From: a virus
IMG/VR virus record: IMGVR_UViG_3300030101_003056
Span: 1-26,586 of that record
Reading direction: 5' to 3' (one strand)
Length of the DNA stretch: 26,586 nt
In this document: piece by piece, positions 7,902-13,515 of the stretch
Numbering within the stretch: position 1 is the first letter of the stretch
Layout: each line of letters starts with the position of its first letter
Notes under the pieces: model-generated
Database searches by the model: none
What the model was told of the DNA's origin: nothing
Seen by the model: only the letters and a program-made list of their open reading frames with translations
Position numbers and translations under genes: made by a program

Positions 7902-7942
7902 ACAATAAAGATAATACACTTACAAGTACAATAGCAATTATT

Positions 7943-8269
7943 TTAATTATTCTTTTTTTCACCATCTCTTTCTATAAATAAAGCATATCCTAAATAACAA
8001 TAATTTATAATATCTGAAAACCTTGAATGTATAGGCTCTGATTTTTTAAGATTAGCGTTTTTTAAATGTGCATATACTGATTGTACTTGCTTGTCCATAA
8101 ATGTTGCCCATACTTTTAATTCAGATGTGTCTAATCTATTAGCAGTTGATTTAAAATTGTACAAAACATCTTCATCTTCGTTCGTATATTCTGGTCTTTT
8201 GTTTTGCATTATATCAAAACTATAATCATTTAATTGTTTAACTAATTTATTAAATTCTTTTTGTGTCAT
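7943..8269 (-). CDS. Phage protein of an uncharacterised helical family
   Basis: This is a 108-residue protein with a 'DEDVLYNFKSTANRL' segment (about residues 32-46), a 'DKQVQSVYAHL' helix and a 'SEPIHSRFSDIINYCYLGYA' segment near the C-terminus. The combination of an 'x-L-x-NF' helix and an 'E-x2-x-R-x2-D-x2-NY' helix reminds me of a widespread phage protein family of about 80-110 residues with no established function. A link to all-alpha nucleotide pyrophosphatase or nucleotide-modification proteins is only a resemblance. Its start overlaps the upstream stop as ATGA. Confidence 0.6.
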   Translation of the reverse strand: MTQKEFNKLVKQLNDYSFDIMQNKRPEYTNEDEDVLYNFKSTANRLDTSELKVWATFMDKQVQSVYAHLKNANLKKSEPIHSRFSDIINYCYLGYALFIERDGEKKNN

Positions 8270-8511
8270 ATCACTTTTTTTAATATATCATATTTTAATG
8301 GGTCAAGTTCTTTAATCTTAGATAATAATATTAATTGTTTATTTTTAGCTTTTGCTCTTTCTTTATCTGTACTATCAATGCCGAGATTACATTCAATAAT
8401 TTGACATTTATGCATAAGTGCATCAATTTTTGATTTGACAATTTTATTAGTGTTGTATGCACCATATAATTCTCTTTTTTCGTGTTTGCTTAATTCATCT
8501 GATATTGTCAT
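8266..8511 (-). CDS. Small helical hypothetical protein (81 aa)
   Basis: The protein starts MTISDELSKHEKRELYGAYN and is highly charged and helical throughout, with one Cys pair (CQIIEC). It is joined by ATGA overlaps to the RecE-like nuclease gene upstream and to the 108-residue ORF downstream, so the three are translated together. It could be a partner of the nuclease, but nothing in the sequence shows a function. Confidence 0.6.
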   Translation of the reverse strand: MTISDELSKHEKRELYGAYNTNKIVKSKIDALMHKCQIIECNLGIDSTDKERAKAKNKQLILLSKIKELDPLKYDILKKVI

Positions 8512-9263
8512 AATACTAAACTACCATCATTATTAAAATTTTCCCACCAGTAACTAGATATATTGCTAGTTTGTAAATATTCTTTCCAACATTCAAAAGC
8601 TATACGCCATGCATCTTTCCCATATTCTATCATATCTTCACTCATAGCGTAAACCTCAACTGTGTAAGGATATTTATTCTCTATAGTAATAAATCTAAAT
8701 TGAGCAGGGTCATATCCTAATGCTTCACTATAGAAACATGCTTGTAAATGGTAAGCATAATTATAAATTTGACTTTTAAAAAATTTTGGACTAGCGTCAG
8801 ATGTTGTTTTAATGTCAATAATATATTCTTTTTCTTTGATGCCATCTGGTCTAATTCTTACAGGAATTTTATCTATTTTTCCGTAATAAGAAACTTCTGT
8901 TTCTGTGAGCCGTTGTATTAAATTTTTAGCTAATTTATGATTATAGACATTCCTTTTTATTTTATCTATAGCCTCTTTTTCTTCATGTTTAATTATAATT
9001 TTTCCTTTGTTGCCATAAATGAAATTATCTTTTATTTTTTTGCCATCATTTGTCCTAAGGTTCACTTTAGGCATTACAGCAATCTCATCACCACCTTCAA
9101 GTATTGCAGAATGCACAGCACTACCAAAGTTCATTGCATCAGTCATTTTAAAAATGCTGTTAAGATGATGATAAATGGATTTTTTAAAAATAGTTTTCAA
9201 ACCACTAGCTGATATACTTTTATGTGAATGATATTGTTCATTACTATCTTTTATTTTTTTCAT
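8508..9263 (-). CDS. RecE/exonuclease VIII-like PD-(D/E)XK nuclease
   Basis: This 251-residue protein starts at ATG 9263. An upstream in-frame TTG at 9269 is less likely. The motif 'NFGSAVHSAILE' (about residues 45-56) is the N-terminal helix signature of RecE-type phage exonucleases. 'VRIRPDGI' then supplies an Asp (D140) and 'YIIDIKTT' supplies the D-x-K pair (D150, K152). A 'HLQACFYSEAL' helix gives the Q-x3-Y element. The family degrades one strand of duplex DNA 5' to 3' to make 3' tails for annealing and recombination, usually with a RecT, Erf or beta annealing protein. No annealing protein is recognisable in the window; the small SSB-tail protein upstream may be the DNA-binding partner. 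Confidence 0.82.
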   Translation of the reverse strand: MKKIKDSNEQYHSHKSISASGLKTIFKKSIYHHLNSIFKMTDAMNFGSAVHSAILEGGDEIAVMPKVNLRTNDGKKIKDNFIYGNKGKIIIKHEEKEAIDKIKRNVYNHKLAKNLIQRLTETEVSYYGKIDKIPVRIRPDGIKEKEYIIDIKTTSDASPKFFKSQIYNYAYHLQACFYSEALGYDPAQFRFITIENKYPYTVEVYAMSEDMIEYGKDAWRIAFECWKEYLQTSNISSYWWENFNNDGSLVL

Positions 9264-9302
9264 AGACAAATATTATAATTTTTTTTAAGAGTAAAAAATA
9301 TT

Positions 9303-9452
9303 TTATATAATTTTTTTTAAATATTTTTTAATATGCCATTTAAAATAATACATGACATATATTATAAATGGAGACGTATATATTATTGTCCATAAATTAG
9401 GATGCCAATGTTCACCGCATAAACCTAAAAAATGTTTGAAAATTTCTATCAT
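9303..9452 (-). CDS. Small membrane protein (49 aa)
   Basis: ATG at 9452 and TAA at 9303-9305 give 49 residues. The N-terminus is MIEIFKHFLGLCGEHWHP, with Cys and two His, followed by a single hydrophobic segment (LWTIIYTSPFIIYVMYYF) and a basic tail (KWHIKKYLKKII). The shape is that of a one-span inner-membrane protein with its C-terminus inside. It occupies the 280-base gap between the RecE-like gene and the SSB-tail gene. The function is unknown. Confidence 0.5.
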   Translation of the reverse strand: MIEIFKHFLGLCGEHWHPNLWTIIYTSPFIIYVMYYFKWHIKKYLKKII

Positions 9453-9465
9453 ATTTACAATATAA

Positions 9466-9523
9466 AAAAAGAGCCTTCAAAACTCCTAACTGCTTAATTA
9501 AATTTGTTTATCCAGCTCTTAAC
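9466..9523 (-). terminator. Possible weak terminator or attenuator
   Basis: On the - strand an AGAGC near 9520 can pair with GCTCT near 9475, followed by a run of seven T. The outer stem is short and encloses about 45 nt, with a weak inner AAAC/GTTT pairing. It lies after the SSB-tail gene and could reduce read-through into the downstream genes. Confidence 0.3.
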
Positions 9524-9547
9524 CCAAACTACAAAATGTGTGATAAT

Positions 9548-9802
9548 TTAGAAAGGCATATCACTAGCCTTATCTTCAACGGTTTTAGCAGGAGAAAAGT
9601 CATTGTAAGCCACATATAAATCTTGACCTGCTTTTAATTTATTTCTCAATTTACCAATAGTAAGGTTTAGAAATTTTCTGTCACCAACCTTTTGAATACA
9701 ATTTGGATTCTCTGCTAATTTATTTAAATCAATCTGTATATTAGAAAAATCTCCATATTTACCAGTTTTGGTCCATCCACTACCTAAATATAATTTGCTC
9801 AT
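9548..9802 (-). CDS. Small protein with SSB-like C-terminal tip
   Basis: This 84-residue protein has predicted beta strands (KLYLGSGW, FSNIQIDL, KFLNLTIGKL, DLYVAYNDF) followed by a short linker. It ends 'VEDKASDMPF'. An acidic tail ending in D-(I/M)-P-F is the hallmark of bacterial single-stranded DNA-binding proteins, where it recruits repair and replication enzymes. At 84 residues it is shorter than a standard SSB (about 110 residues for the OB fold alone). It may be a reduced ssDNA-binding protein, or a decoy that engages host SSB partners. It is coupled (TAATG) to the gene upstream and lies two genes before the RecE-like nuclease. Confidence 0.55.
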   Translation of the reverse strand: MSKLYLGSGWTKTGKYGDFSNIQIDLNKLAENPNCIQKVGDRKFLNLTIGKLRNKLKAGQDLYVAYNDFSPAKTVEDKASDMPF

Positions 9803-9990
9803 TATTTTAAAAGTTTATTATTATTGTTATACTTCTTACCAGTTGCACAATAGTAAGCAATCTCACTAGCAACATCAATAACATCATCAACTGTAATGTC
9901 ATTCATACCTTGTTCTGATTTTAATTTAAAAAAATCTATTGAGGCCTTAATGGAACTCTGTCTTATAATACTTTTTTGTACATCTTCCAT
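9802..9990 (-). CDS. Hypothetical protein (62 aa)
   Basis: The protein starts MEDVQKSIIRQSSIKASIDF. It is an acidic, helical small protein ending in an Asn/Lys tail (KKYNNNNKLLK). TAATG overlaps join it to the HTH gene upstream and the SSB-tail gene downstream, so the three form a tight early cassette. No family is recognised. Confidence 0.6.
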   Translation of the reverse strand: MEDVQKSIIRQSSIKASIDFFKLKSEQGMNDITVDDVIDVASEIAYYCATGKKYNNNNKLLK

Positions 9991-10181
9991 TATAGCTCTA
10001 TTATTAAACTTTTTATAAATCCAACCTTAGCAAGTTTCTTTAATTCTGATATTTTTAATGTATCGGGATTATTAAATTTATTGTACATCGTCATAGATGT
10101 TACGTCAATTTTGTTTGCTAATTTTTCTTTATTTAGTCTCATCTCCTTGAGACGAGATTCTAATATTTCTTTTGTTAGCAT
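9990..10181 (-). CDS. Small HTH DNA-binding regulator (Cro-like)
   Basis: This is a 63-residue protein. Residues 12-45 read as helix-turn-helix: 'EMRLNKEKLANKIDVTSMTM' then 'YNKFNNPDTLKISELKKLAK'. The pattern 'KLANKIDVTSMTMYNKFNN' is a typical XRE/Cro recognition unit. It is the first gene of the leftward operon and faces a divergent control region with three ATTAC-N3-GTAAT repeats, so it probably represses its own promoter and/or the rightward early promoter. Its promoter box TAATTTTG ends four bases before the ATG, suggesting a leaderless or near-leaderless transcript. It could be the Cro-type half of a lysis/lysogeny switch, but no CI-like partner or integrase is in the window. Confidence 0.72.
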   Translation of the reverse strand: MLTKEILESRLKEMRLNKEKLANKIDVTSMTMYNKFNNPDTLKISELKKLAKVGFIKSLIIEL

Positions 10182-10185
10182 AAAA

Positions 10186-10193
10186 CAAAATTA
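10186..10193 (-). promoter_or_regulatory. -7 promoter box (TAATTTTG) of the HTH-led operon
   Basis: This TAnnTTTG match on the - strand has its G four bases before the ATG at 10181, the same geometry as at 628-635 and 13504-13511. It is the likely promoter of the whole leftward operon. Confidence 0.5.
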
Positions 10194-10253
10194 TAAAAAT
10201 ATTTTTAAAAATTAAAATTTTTTTTTAAATTTATTTTTAATTAGTAATTATTC

Positions 10254-10325
10254 TTTACAATGTAATTACTATTATTTTTTATATATAAAAAATAATTATT
10301 ACAATGTAATTAATTACTATGTAAT
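10254..10325. promoter_or_regulatory. Three operator-like inverted repeats (ATTAC-N3-GTAAT)
   Basis: The sites are 10254-10266 (TTTAC-AAT-GTAAT, one mismatch), 10298-10310 (ATTAC-AAT-GTAAT) and 10313-10325 (ATTAC-TAT-GTAAT). The last two start 15 bp apart. They sit between the divergent HTH gene and the rightward gene at 10343, where operators for the HTH protein are expected. The pattern stands out from the surrounding A/T-only sequence because of its conserved C and G. Confidence 0.6.
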
Positions 10326-10342
10326 TATAAAATAATAAAAAA

Positions 10343-10648
10343 ATGGAATTAACAAAAGAAAAATTAAAATCATTTATTGAAGATTATGAAAATAATTCTA
10401 TAACTAAAAAATGGATTGAATCAGTAGATAATAGGGCAAAATATCAAAGAAAATTAGACAAAGAGTTTTTTAATCTATCTAAAAAAACGATAAATCAATT
10501 AATTGACTTAATAATTTTTATGAATACTATTTATGGTAGTGTTGATAAAGTAACGGAAGCCATTGTTATAGAACAAGAAAAATATCTAGATATAGTTGAT
10601 GATTTAGAAAAACAATTAATAAAATTAAATAATGGGTATAAAGGTTAG
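10343..10648 (+). CDS. Hypothetical early protein (101 aa)
   Basis: The protein starts MELTKEKLKSFIEDYENNSI and is charged and helical throughout, with a probable coiled coil at the C-terminus (EQEKYLDIVDDLEKQLIKLN). It is the first rightward gene after the operator region, and its 3' end overlaps the helicase start by 17 bases, so it is probably expressed with the helicase. A helper role such as loader or regulator is possible, but nothing in the sequence proves it. Confidence 0.65.
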   Translation: MELTKEKLKSFIEDYENNSITKKWIESVDNRAKYQRKLDKEFFNLSKKTINQLIDLIIFMNTIYGSVDKVTEAIVIEQEKYLDIVDDLEKQLIKLNNGYKG

Positions 10649-11579
10649 AGATTTTGATGACATTCTAAAAAAAGATTATAATAAAAATGCATGTAAGGAA
10701 GTTTTTGTAGATGATATTAAAGATAAACTATATACATATTATGAGGAAGGGTATCCAATGGGAGAAACATCACATATCAAAGGATTAGACGAAAATTTTA
10801 GATGGCGTAAAGGTTTTTTATATTGTTTTAGTGGGTATCCGCAAAGTGGTAAATCTGAAATACTTAATTATTTAAGTATCCTAAGGGCATATCATTTTAA
10901 AGATAAGATAATGATGTATTCACCAGAAACAAATACAGCAGAGTTGGTTTTAAATCTATGTCAAGCATTTTTAGGAAAAAATGTAAATCCAAATTATGCT
11001 GATAAATGTACAGAAGAAGAAATGAGAAAAGCATTAGATTTTATTAGTTATCATTTTGTTTTTTTAGAAAATAACGACGAGATGCCAACTATTAATTCAT
11101 TAGTAGATAAATTTGAGGAATACACGAAAAAAGGATACAATAATTTTATCATTGACCCTCTTAATTGGGTGGTTGAATCAAATGCAGGAGAAAGTAATAT
11201 GTATCAATATTTAAAACTTACACTTACTATACTAAAACAATTTGCAAAAAAAACTGATAGTATAATGACATACGTGGAGCACCCTAAAACTCCATCACCA
11301 ATTAGAGGTGTAATACCAAAAGCAACTGCTTTTAGTTTGGCAGGCGGAACAATGCATTTTAATAAATGCGATTGTATGGTTGTTATGCATAGAATTGCAG
11401 ATGATGAAGTAGAAGAAAGAGTCAAGGGTAGAGATTTAGTTGAAGGTTTACTTTTAAATCAAGAAAAACATATTAAATTTGTTGAGTTTGAAACTGTTAA
11501 AATGAAGTCTCAAAGATTAAATGGTACTTTAGGAAGCTGTTTCATACAATATGATTTAAAAACAGGTAGATATAAATAA
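10632..11579 (+). CDS. DnaB/twinkle-type replicative helicase (SF4), no primase domain
   Basis: This 315-residue RecA-fold ATPase has Walker A 'GYPQSGKS' (residues 68-75), a catalytic Glu in 'MYSPETNT' (E100) and Walker B 'NNFIIDPLNW' (around 171-179). A 'VEHPKTP' segment and the 'LAGGTMHFNKCDCMVVMHR' segment (around 237-253) resemble the late motifs of DnaB and gp4/twinkle helicases. The approach 'YPMGETSHIKGLDENFRWRK' before Walker A is also typical of phage twinkle-like proteins. It probably unwinds the phage replication fork as a hexamer. There is no Toprim or zinc-binding primase domain, and no polymerase in the window, so host primase and polymerase are probably used. Confidence 0.85.
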   Translation: MGIKVRDFDDILKKDYNKNACKEVFVDDIKDKLYTYYEEGYPMGETSHIKGLDENFRWRKGFLYCFSGYPQSGKSEILNYLSILRAYHFKDKIMMYSPETNTAELVLNLCQAFLGKNVNPNYADKCTEEEMRKALDFISYHFVFLENNDEMPTINSLVDKFEEYTKKGYNNFIIDPLNWVVESNAGESNMYQYLKLTLTILKQFAKKTDSIMTYVEHPKTPSPIRGVIPKATAFSLAGGTMHFNKCDCMVVMHRIADDEVEERVKGRDLVEGLLLNQEKHIKFVEFETVKMKSQRLNGTLGSCFIQYDLKTGRYK

Positions 11580-11585
11580 ATAATT

Positions 11586-11783
11586 ATGACAAAAGAACAA
11601 GCATTACAAATCATTGTGCAGGTATGTGAGAAAGGAAATAAAAATGGATTATTTACACTTTCTGAAAGTTCATTAGTTTTGCAGGCACTAGAACAGTTTG
11701 GAGTACAACCTCCAAAAGTTGAAGAAGTGCAACAAGATGAAACTGAGGAAAAAAAGACAGAAACAAAAAAAATTAAAGAGTGA
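11586..11783 (+). CDS. Small hypothetical protein (65 aa) with acidic tail
   Basis: The protein starts MTKEQALQIIVQVCEKGNKN. The first 40 residues look like a small helical domain (TLSESSLVLQALEQFG), followed by a Glu/Lys tail. It begins six bases after the helicase stop and is in the same operon. Its acidic tail overlaps, in another frame, the basic start of the next ORF. The function is unknown. Confidence 0.6.
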   Translation: MTKEQALQIIVQVCEKGNKNGLFTLSESSLVLQALEQFGVQPPKVEEVQQDETEEKKTETKKIKE

Positions 11784-12045
11784 TTATTATTTCATAGATA
11801 ATAATAATGAAATTTTAGGCAAGACAGATAATCCTTGCAGAACATTAATAAACCTTTTTACAGTTTTTCAAAATAAAGGCTGTAGAAAGGTTTTTTTTAA
11901 TATTGATAATTGTAAAAAAAAAATTATGGATAGAGTTAATTGCTTACAGTTAATAGAAAACAATAAAAACACTATTTATAAATATCATAACAAAATTATT
12001 ACAAGAAAAGAATTTATAATACTTTTGGGATGTGAGGAAAAATAA
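11737..12045 (+). CDS. Hypothetical protein (about 102 aa), start uncertain
   Basis: The frame is open to a TAA at 12043-12045. The first plausible ATG is at 11737, and another in-frame ATG is at 11698; both lie inside the upstream gene. Domain-like sequence begins at 'SDYYFIDNNNEILGKTDNPC', right after the upstream stop, and continues with 'KVFFNIDNCKKKIMDRVNCL'. It looks like a small alpha/beta protein with several Cys. I do not recognise it. A non-ATG start, or a +1 shift from the preceding frame, cannot be excluded. Confidence 0.5.
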   Translation: MKLRKKRQKQKKLKSDYYFIDNNNEILGKTDNPCRTLINLFTVFQNKGCRKVFFNIDNCKKKIMDRVNCLQLIENNKNTIYKYHNKIITRKEFIILLGCEEK

Positions 12046-12313
12046 AAATAAGTTATTAAAAATTTCAAGAGAATATATAAATAAAAAAAAAAGAAAAGCA
12101 AAAATAGGTGATTATTCAAATTATGATGATTATGAAACATATAAAATGATTTATGCATTAGCAGATTTATTTCCTGTAGATGATAAATACTTTAGAGACG
12201 AACCAGAAGTAGAACAACAATTAAAAGAATTATGGTATCTATATTTTTTTTTTAAACATAGTATAGATGGTAAATGCATAAAATATTCTAATATTGTTAA
12301 AAAATATTGTTAA
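12032..12313 (+). CDS. Hypothetical protein (93 aa), GTG start
   Basis: The frame opens with a GTG at 12032, overlapping the upstream gene by 14 bases, and ends directly before the ParB-like gene's ATG. The N-terminus is very basic (MRKNKNKLLKISREYINKKK); the rest is acidic and aromatic (NYDDYETYKMIYALADLFPV) with a 'LWYLYFFFKHSI' patch. No family is recognised. Confidence 0.55.
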   Translation: MRKNKNKLLKISREYINKKKRKAKIGDYSNYDDYETYKMIYALADLFPVDDKYFRDEPEVEQQLKELWYLYFFFKHSIDGKCIKYSNIVKKYC

Positions 12314-12850
12314 ATGAGAAAAAAAGTAAAGGTTAAAGATATTATTGCTAATAAAGAAAATCCAAGAATTATATCAGATATAAAATTTGAAAAATTAGTA
12401 AAATCAATAAAAAATTTTCCAGAGATGTTAGAAAAAAGACCATTAATTGTAGATGAAAATATGGTTGTTCTTGGTGGTAATATGAGATTGAAAGCTTTAC
12501 AAAAAGCTGGATTAAAAGAAGTTACTATAGATATTGCAAACGGATGGACAGAAGAACAGAAAAAAGAATTTATAATAAAAGATAATGTAGGATTTGGGGA
12601 ATGGGATTGGGATATATTAGCTAATACTTGGAATGTTGAAGAAATAAAAAATTGGGGTTTAGATGTACCAGATTATCATGAATTACCTGATTTCAATGAA
12701 TTAGATGAAAATAAAAAGAATAAACCTGCTACAATGAAAATAACATTTCAAAACGTAGATGATTTGCAAAAAGCCGAGATTGATATAAAAGAGTTATTAG
12801 ATAGAAAATATAATGGTGCACATTTTTCAGTAAGTGCAGGAGAAATATGA
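12314..12850 (+). CDS. ParB/sulfiredoxin-fold protein, partner of Mom
   Basis: This is a 178-residue protein. Residues 1-75 form a ParB N-terminal (ParB/Srx) domain: 'DIIANKENPRII' gives the ENPR box, and 'LIVDENMVVLGGNMRLKALQ' gives the GG-x-x-R motif that in ParB proteins binds nucleotide. Residues 88-118 (FIIKDNVGFGEWDWDILANT and on) match the connector seen in phage ParB-methyltransferase fusions. The last 45 residues hold a small domain with 'AHFSVSAGE'. Here the methyltransferase is replaced by a Mom-like enzyme whose ATG overlaps this stop as ATGA. A role in DNA modification is therefore inferred. Alternative roles are DNA binding in packaging, or nuclease activity as described for some ParB-domain proteins. 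Confidence 0.78.
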   Translation: MRKKVKVKDIIANKENPRIISDIKFEKLVKSIKNFPEMLEKRPLIVDENMVVLGGNMRLKALQKAGLKEVTIDIANGWTEEQKKEFIIKDNVGFGEWDWDILANTWNVEEIKNWGLDVPDYHELPDFNELDENKKNKPATMKITFQNVDDLQKAEIDIKELLDRKYNGAHFSVSAGEI

Positions 12851-13401
12851 TTTTAAAAAAAGCGTCTTATAAAGCTGTTAAATATGCATGTATGAATTAT
12901 CATTATGCAAAAGCAATACCAGTTACTAGATTGGCATATAATGTTTATAATAAAGAAAATGAATGGTGCGGATGTGTAGTTTTCGGTGGTGGTGCAAACT
13001 ATAGATTAGGAAATTCTTTTAATTTGACACATGGTCAATATTTAGAATTAACAAGAATGGCATTAAATGGAAAACAAGAAAGCACAAGTCAAGTTTTAGG
13101 TAGAGCAATAAAACTAGCTAAAAAACATTGTCCATCTATACAACTTTTAATTAGTTATGCAGATAAAGGGCAAAATCATAAAGGTATTATATATAAAGCA
13201 ACGAACTGGATTCTTATAGATGAAACAAAAACAAGTGGATGGGAAGTTTATTATAAAGGTAAATGGAGACATGATAGAATAATAGCAAATGTAAAAAATA
13301 GAGATAAAATACCTAAAAGAAAAAAATCTGGTAAATATAAATATGTATATCCTTTAAATAAACAAATGAAAAAATTATGTTTAAATATGAAAATATATTG
13401 A
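12847..13401 (+). CDS. mom: Mom-family adenine methylcarbamoylation (DNA modification) protein
   Basis: This 184-residue protein resembles phage Mu Mom, a GNAT-fold enzyme that converts adenine in phage DNA to N6-(methylcarbamoyl)adenine and so blocks many restriction enzymes. Seen here: an N-terminal 'NYHYAKAIP' with the His-Tyr pair H19-Y20; a beta strand 'WCGCVVFGGGANYRLG'; the core 'LELTRMAL'; and 'LISYADKGQNHKGIIYKATN' followed by W. From memory, Mu Mom depends on a His-Tyr pair and on an Asp and a Tyr ten residues apart (D139/Y149). Here D106 and Y116 have that spacing. It is shorter than Mu Mom (about 230-240 residues). No Mu-like Com translational activator is visible; coupling to the ParB-like gene by ATGA overlap may replace it. 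Confidence 0.82.
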   Translation: MILKKASYKAVKYACMNYHYAKAIPVTRLAYNVYNKENEWCGCVVFGGGANYRLGNSFNLTHGQYLELTRMALNGKQESTSQVLGRAIKLAKKHCPSIQLLISYADKGQNHKGIIYKATNWILIDETKTSGWEVYYKGKWRHDRIIANVKNRDKIPKRKKSGKYKYVYPLNKQMKKLCLNMKIY

Positions 13402-13470
13402 GCGAGTAGATAGATTTGAACTTCACCTACTAACTGGACGTTAATTGTGCTACCATTACACCATACTCGC
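13402..13470 (-). tRNA. Degenerate tRNA-Gly(UCC)-like gene, possibly pseudo
   Basis: On the - strand the 7-bp acceptor stem is perfect (GCGAGTA/TACTCGC). Positions 8-9 are TG, and the D arm GTGTAATGGTAGCAC is canonical. The anticodon stem pairs as ATTAA/TTAGT. The loop is CGTCCAG, giving anticodon TCC (Gly), and the next base (position 73) is T, as usual for tRNA-Gly. Two defects stand out. Position 33 is G instead of the near-universal T. The T stem has lost a base on its 5' side (GAAG facing CTATC, pairing only with a bulged A). CCA is not encoded. It is antisense to the late operon and abuts the mom stop codon. It is either a decaying tRNA gene or a tRNA-like element. Confidence 0.65.
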
Positions 13471-13503
13471 ATAGTAAAAATATAGATATAAAAATTAATT
13501 TCA

Positions 13504-13511
13504 TAATTTTG
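13504..13511 (+). promoter_or_regulatory. -7 promoter box (TAATTTTG) of the packaging operon
   Basis: This TAnnTTTG match has its G four bases before the TerS ATG at 13516, again a leaderless geometry. It is the only true intergenic gap between mom and the packaging genes. Confidence 0.5.
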
Positions 13512-13515
13512 TAAA

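Noticed and set aside
8937-9212. Hydrophobic 91-codon frame on the + strand opposite the RecE-like gene.
   Set aside because: Its Phe/Ile-rich composition is the complement of Lys/Asn-rich coding on the - strand, and no motif or promoter supports it.
9976-10215. 79-codon frame on the + strand across the HTH gene.
   Set aside because: Antisense to a small HTH gene with a good promoter box and coupled downstream genes.
12314-12850. Reading the ParB-like gene as a plasmid or chromosome partition protein.
   Set aside because: There is no ParA neighbour, the HTH region of true ParB is absent, and the C-terminal part and the Mom partner match phage DNA-modification contexts better.
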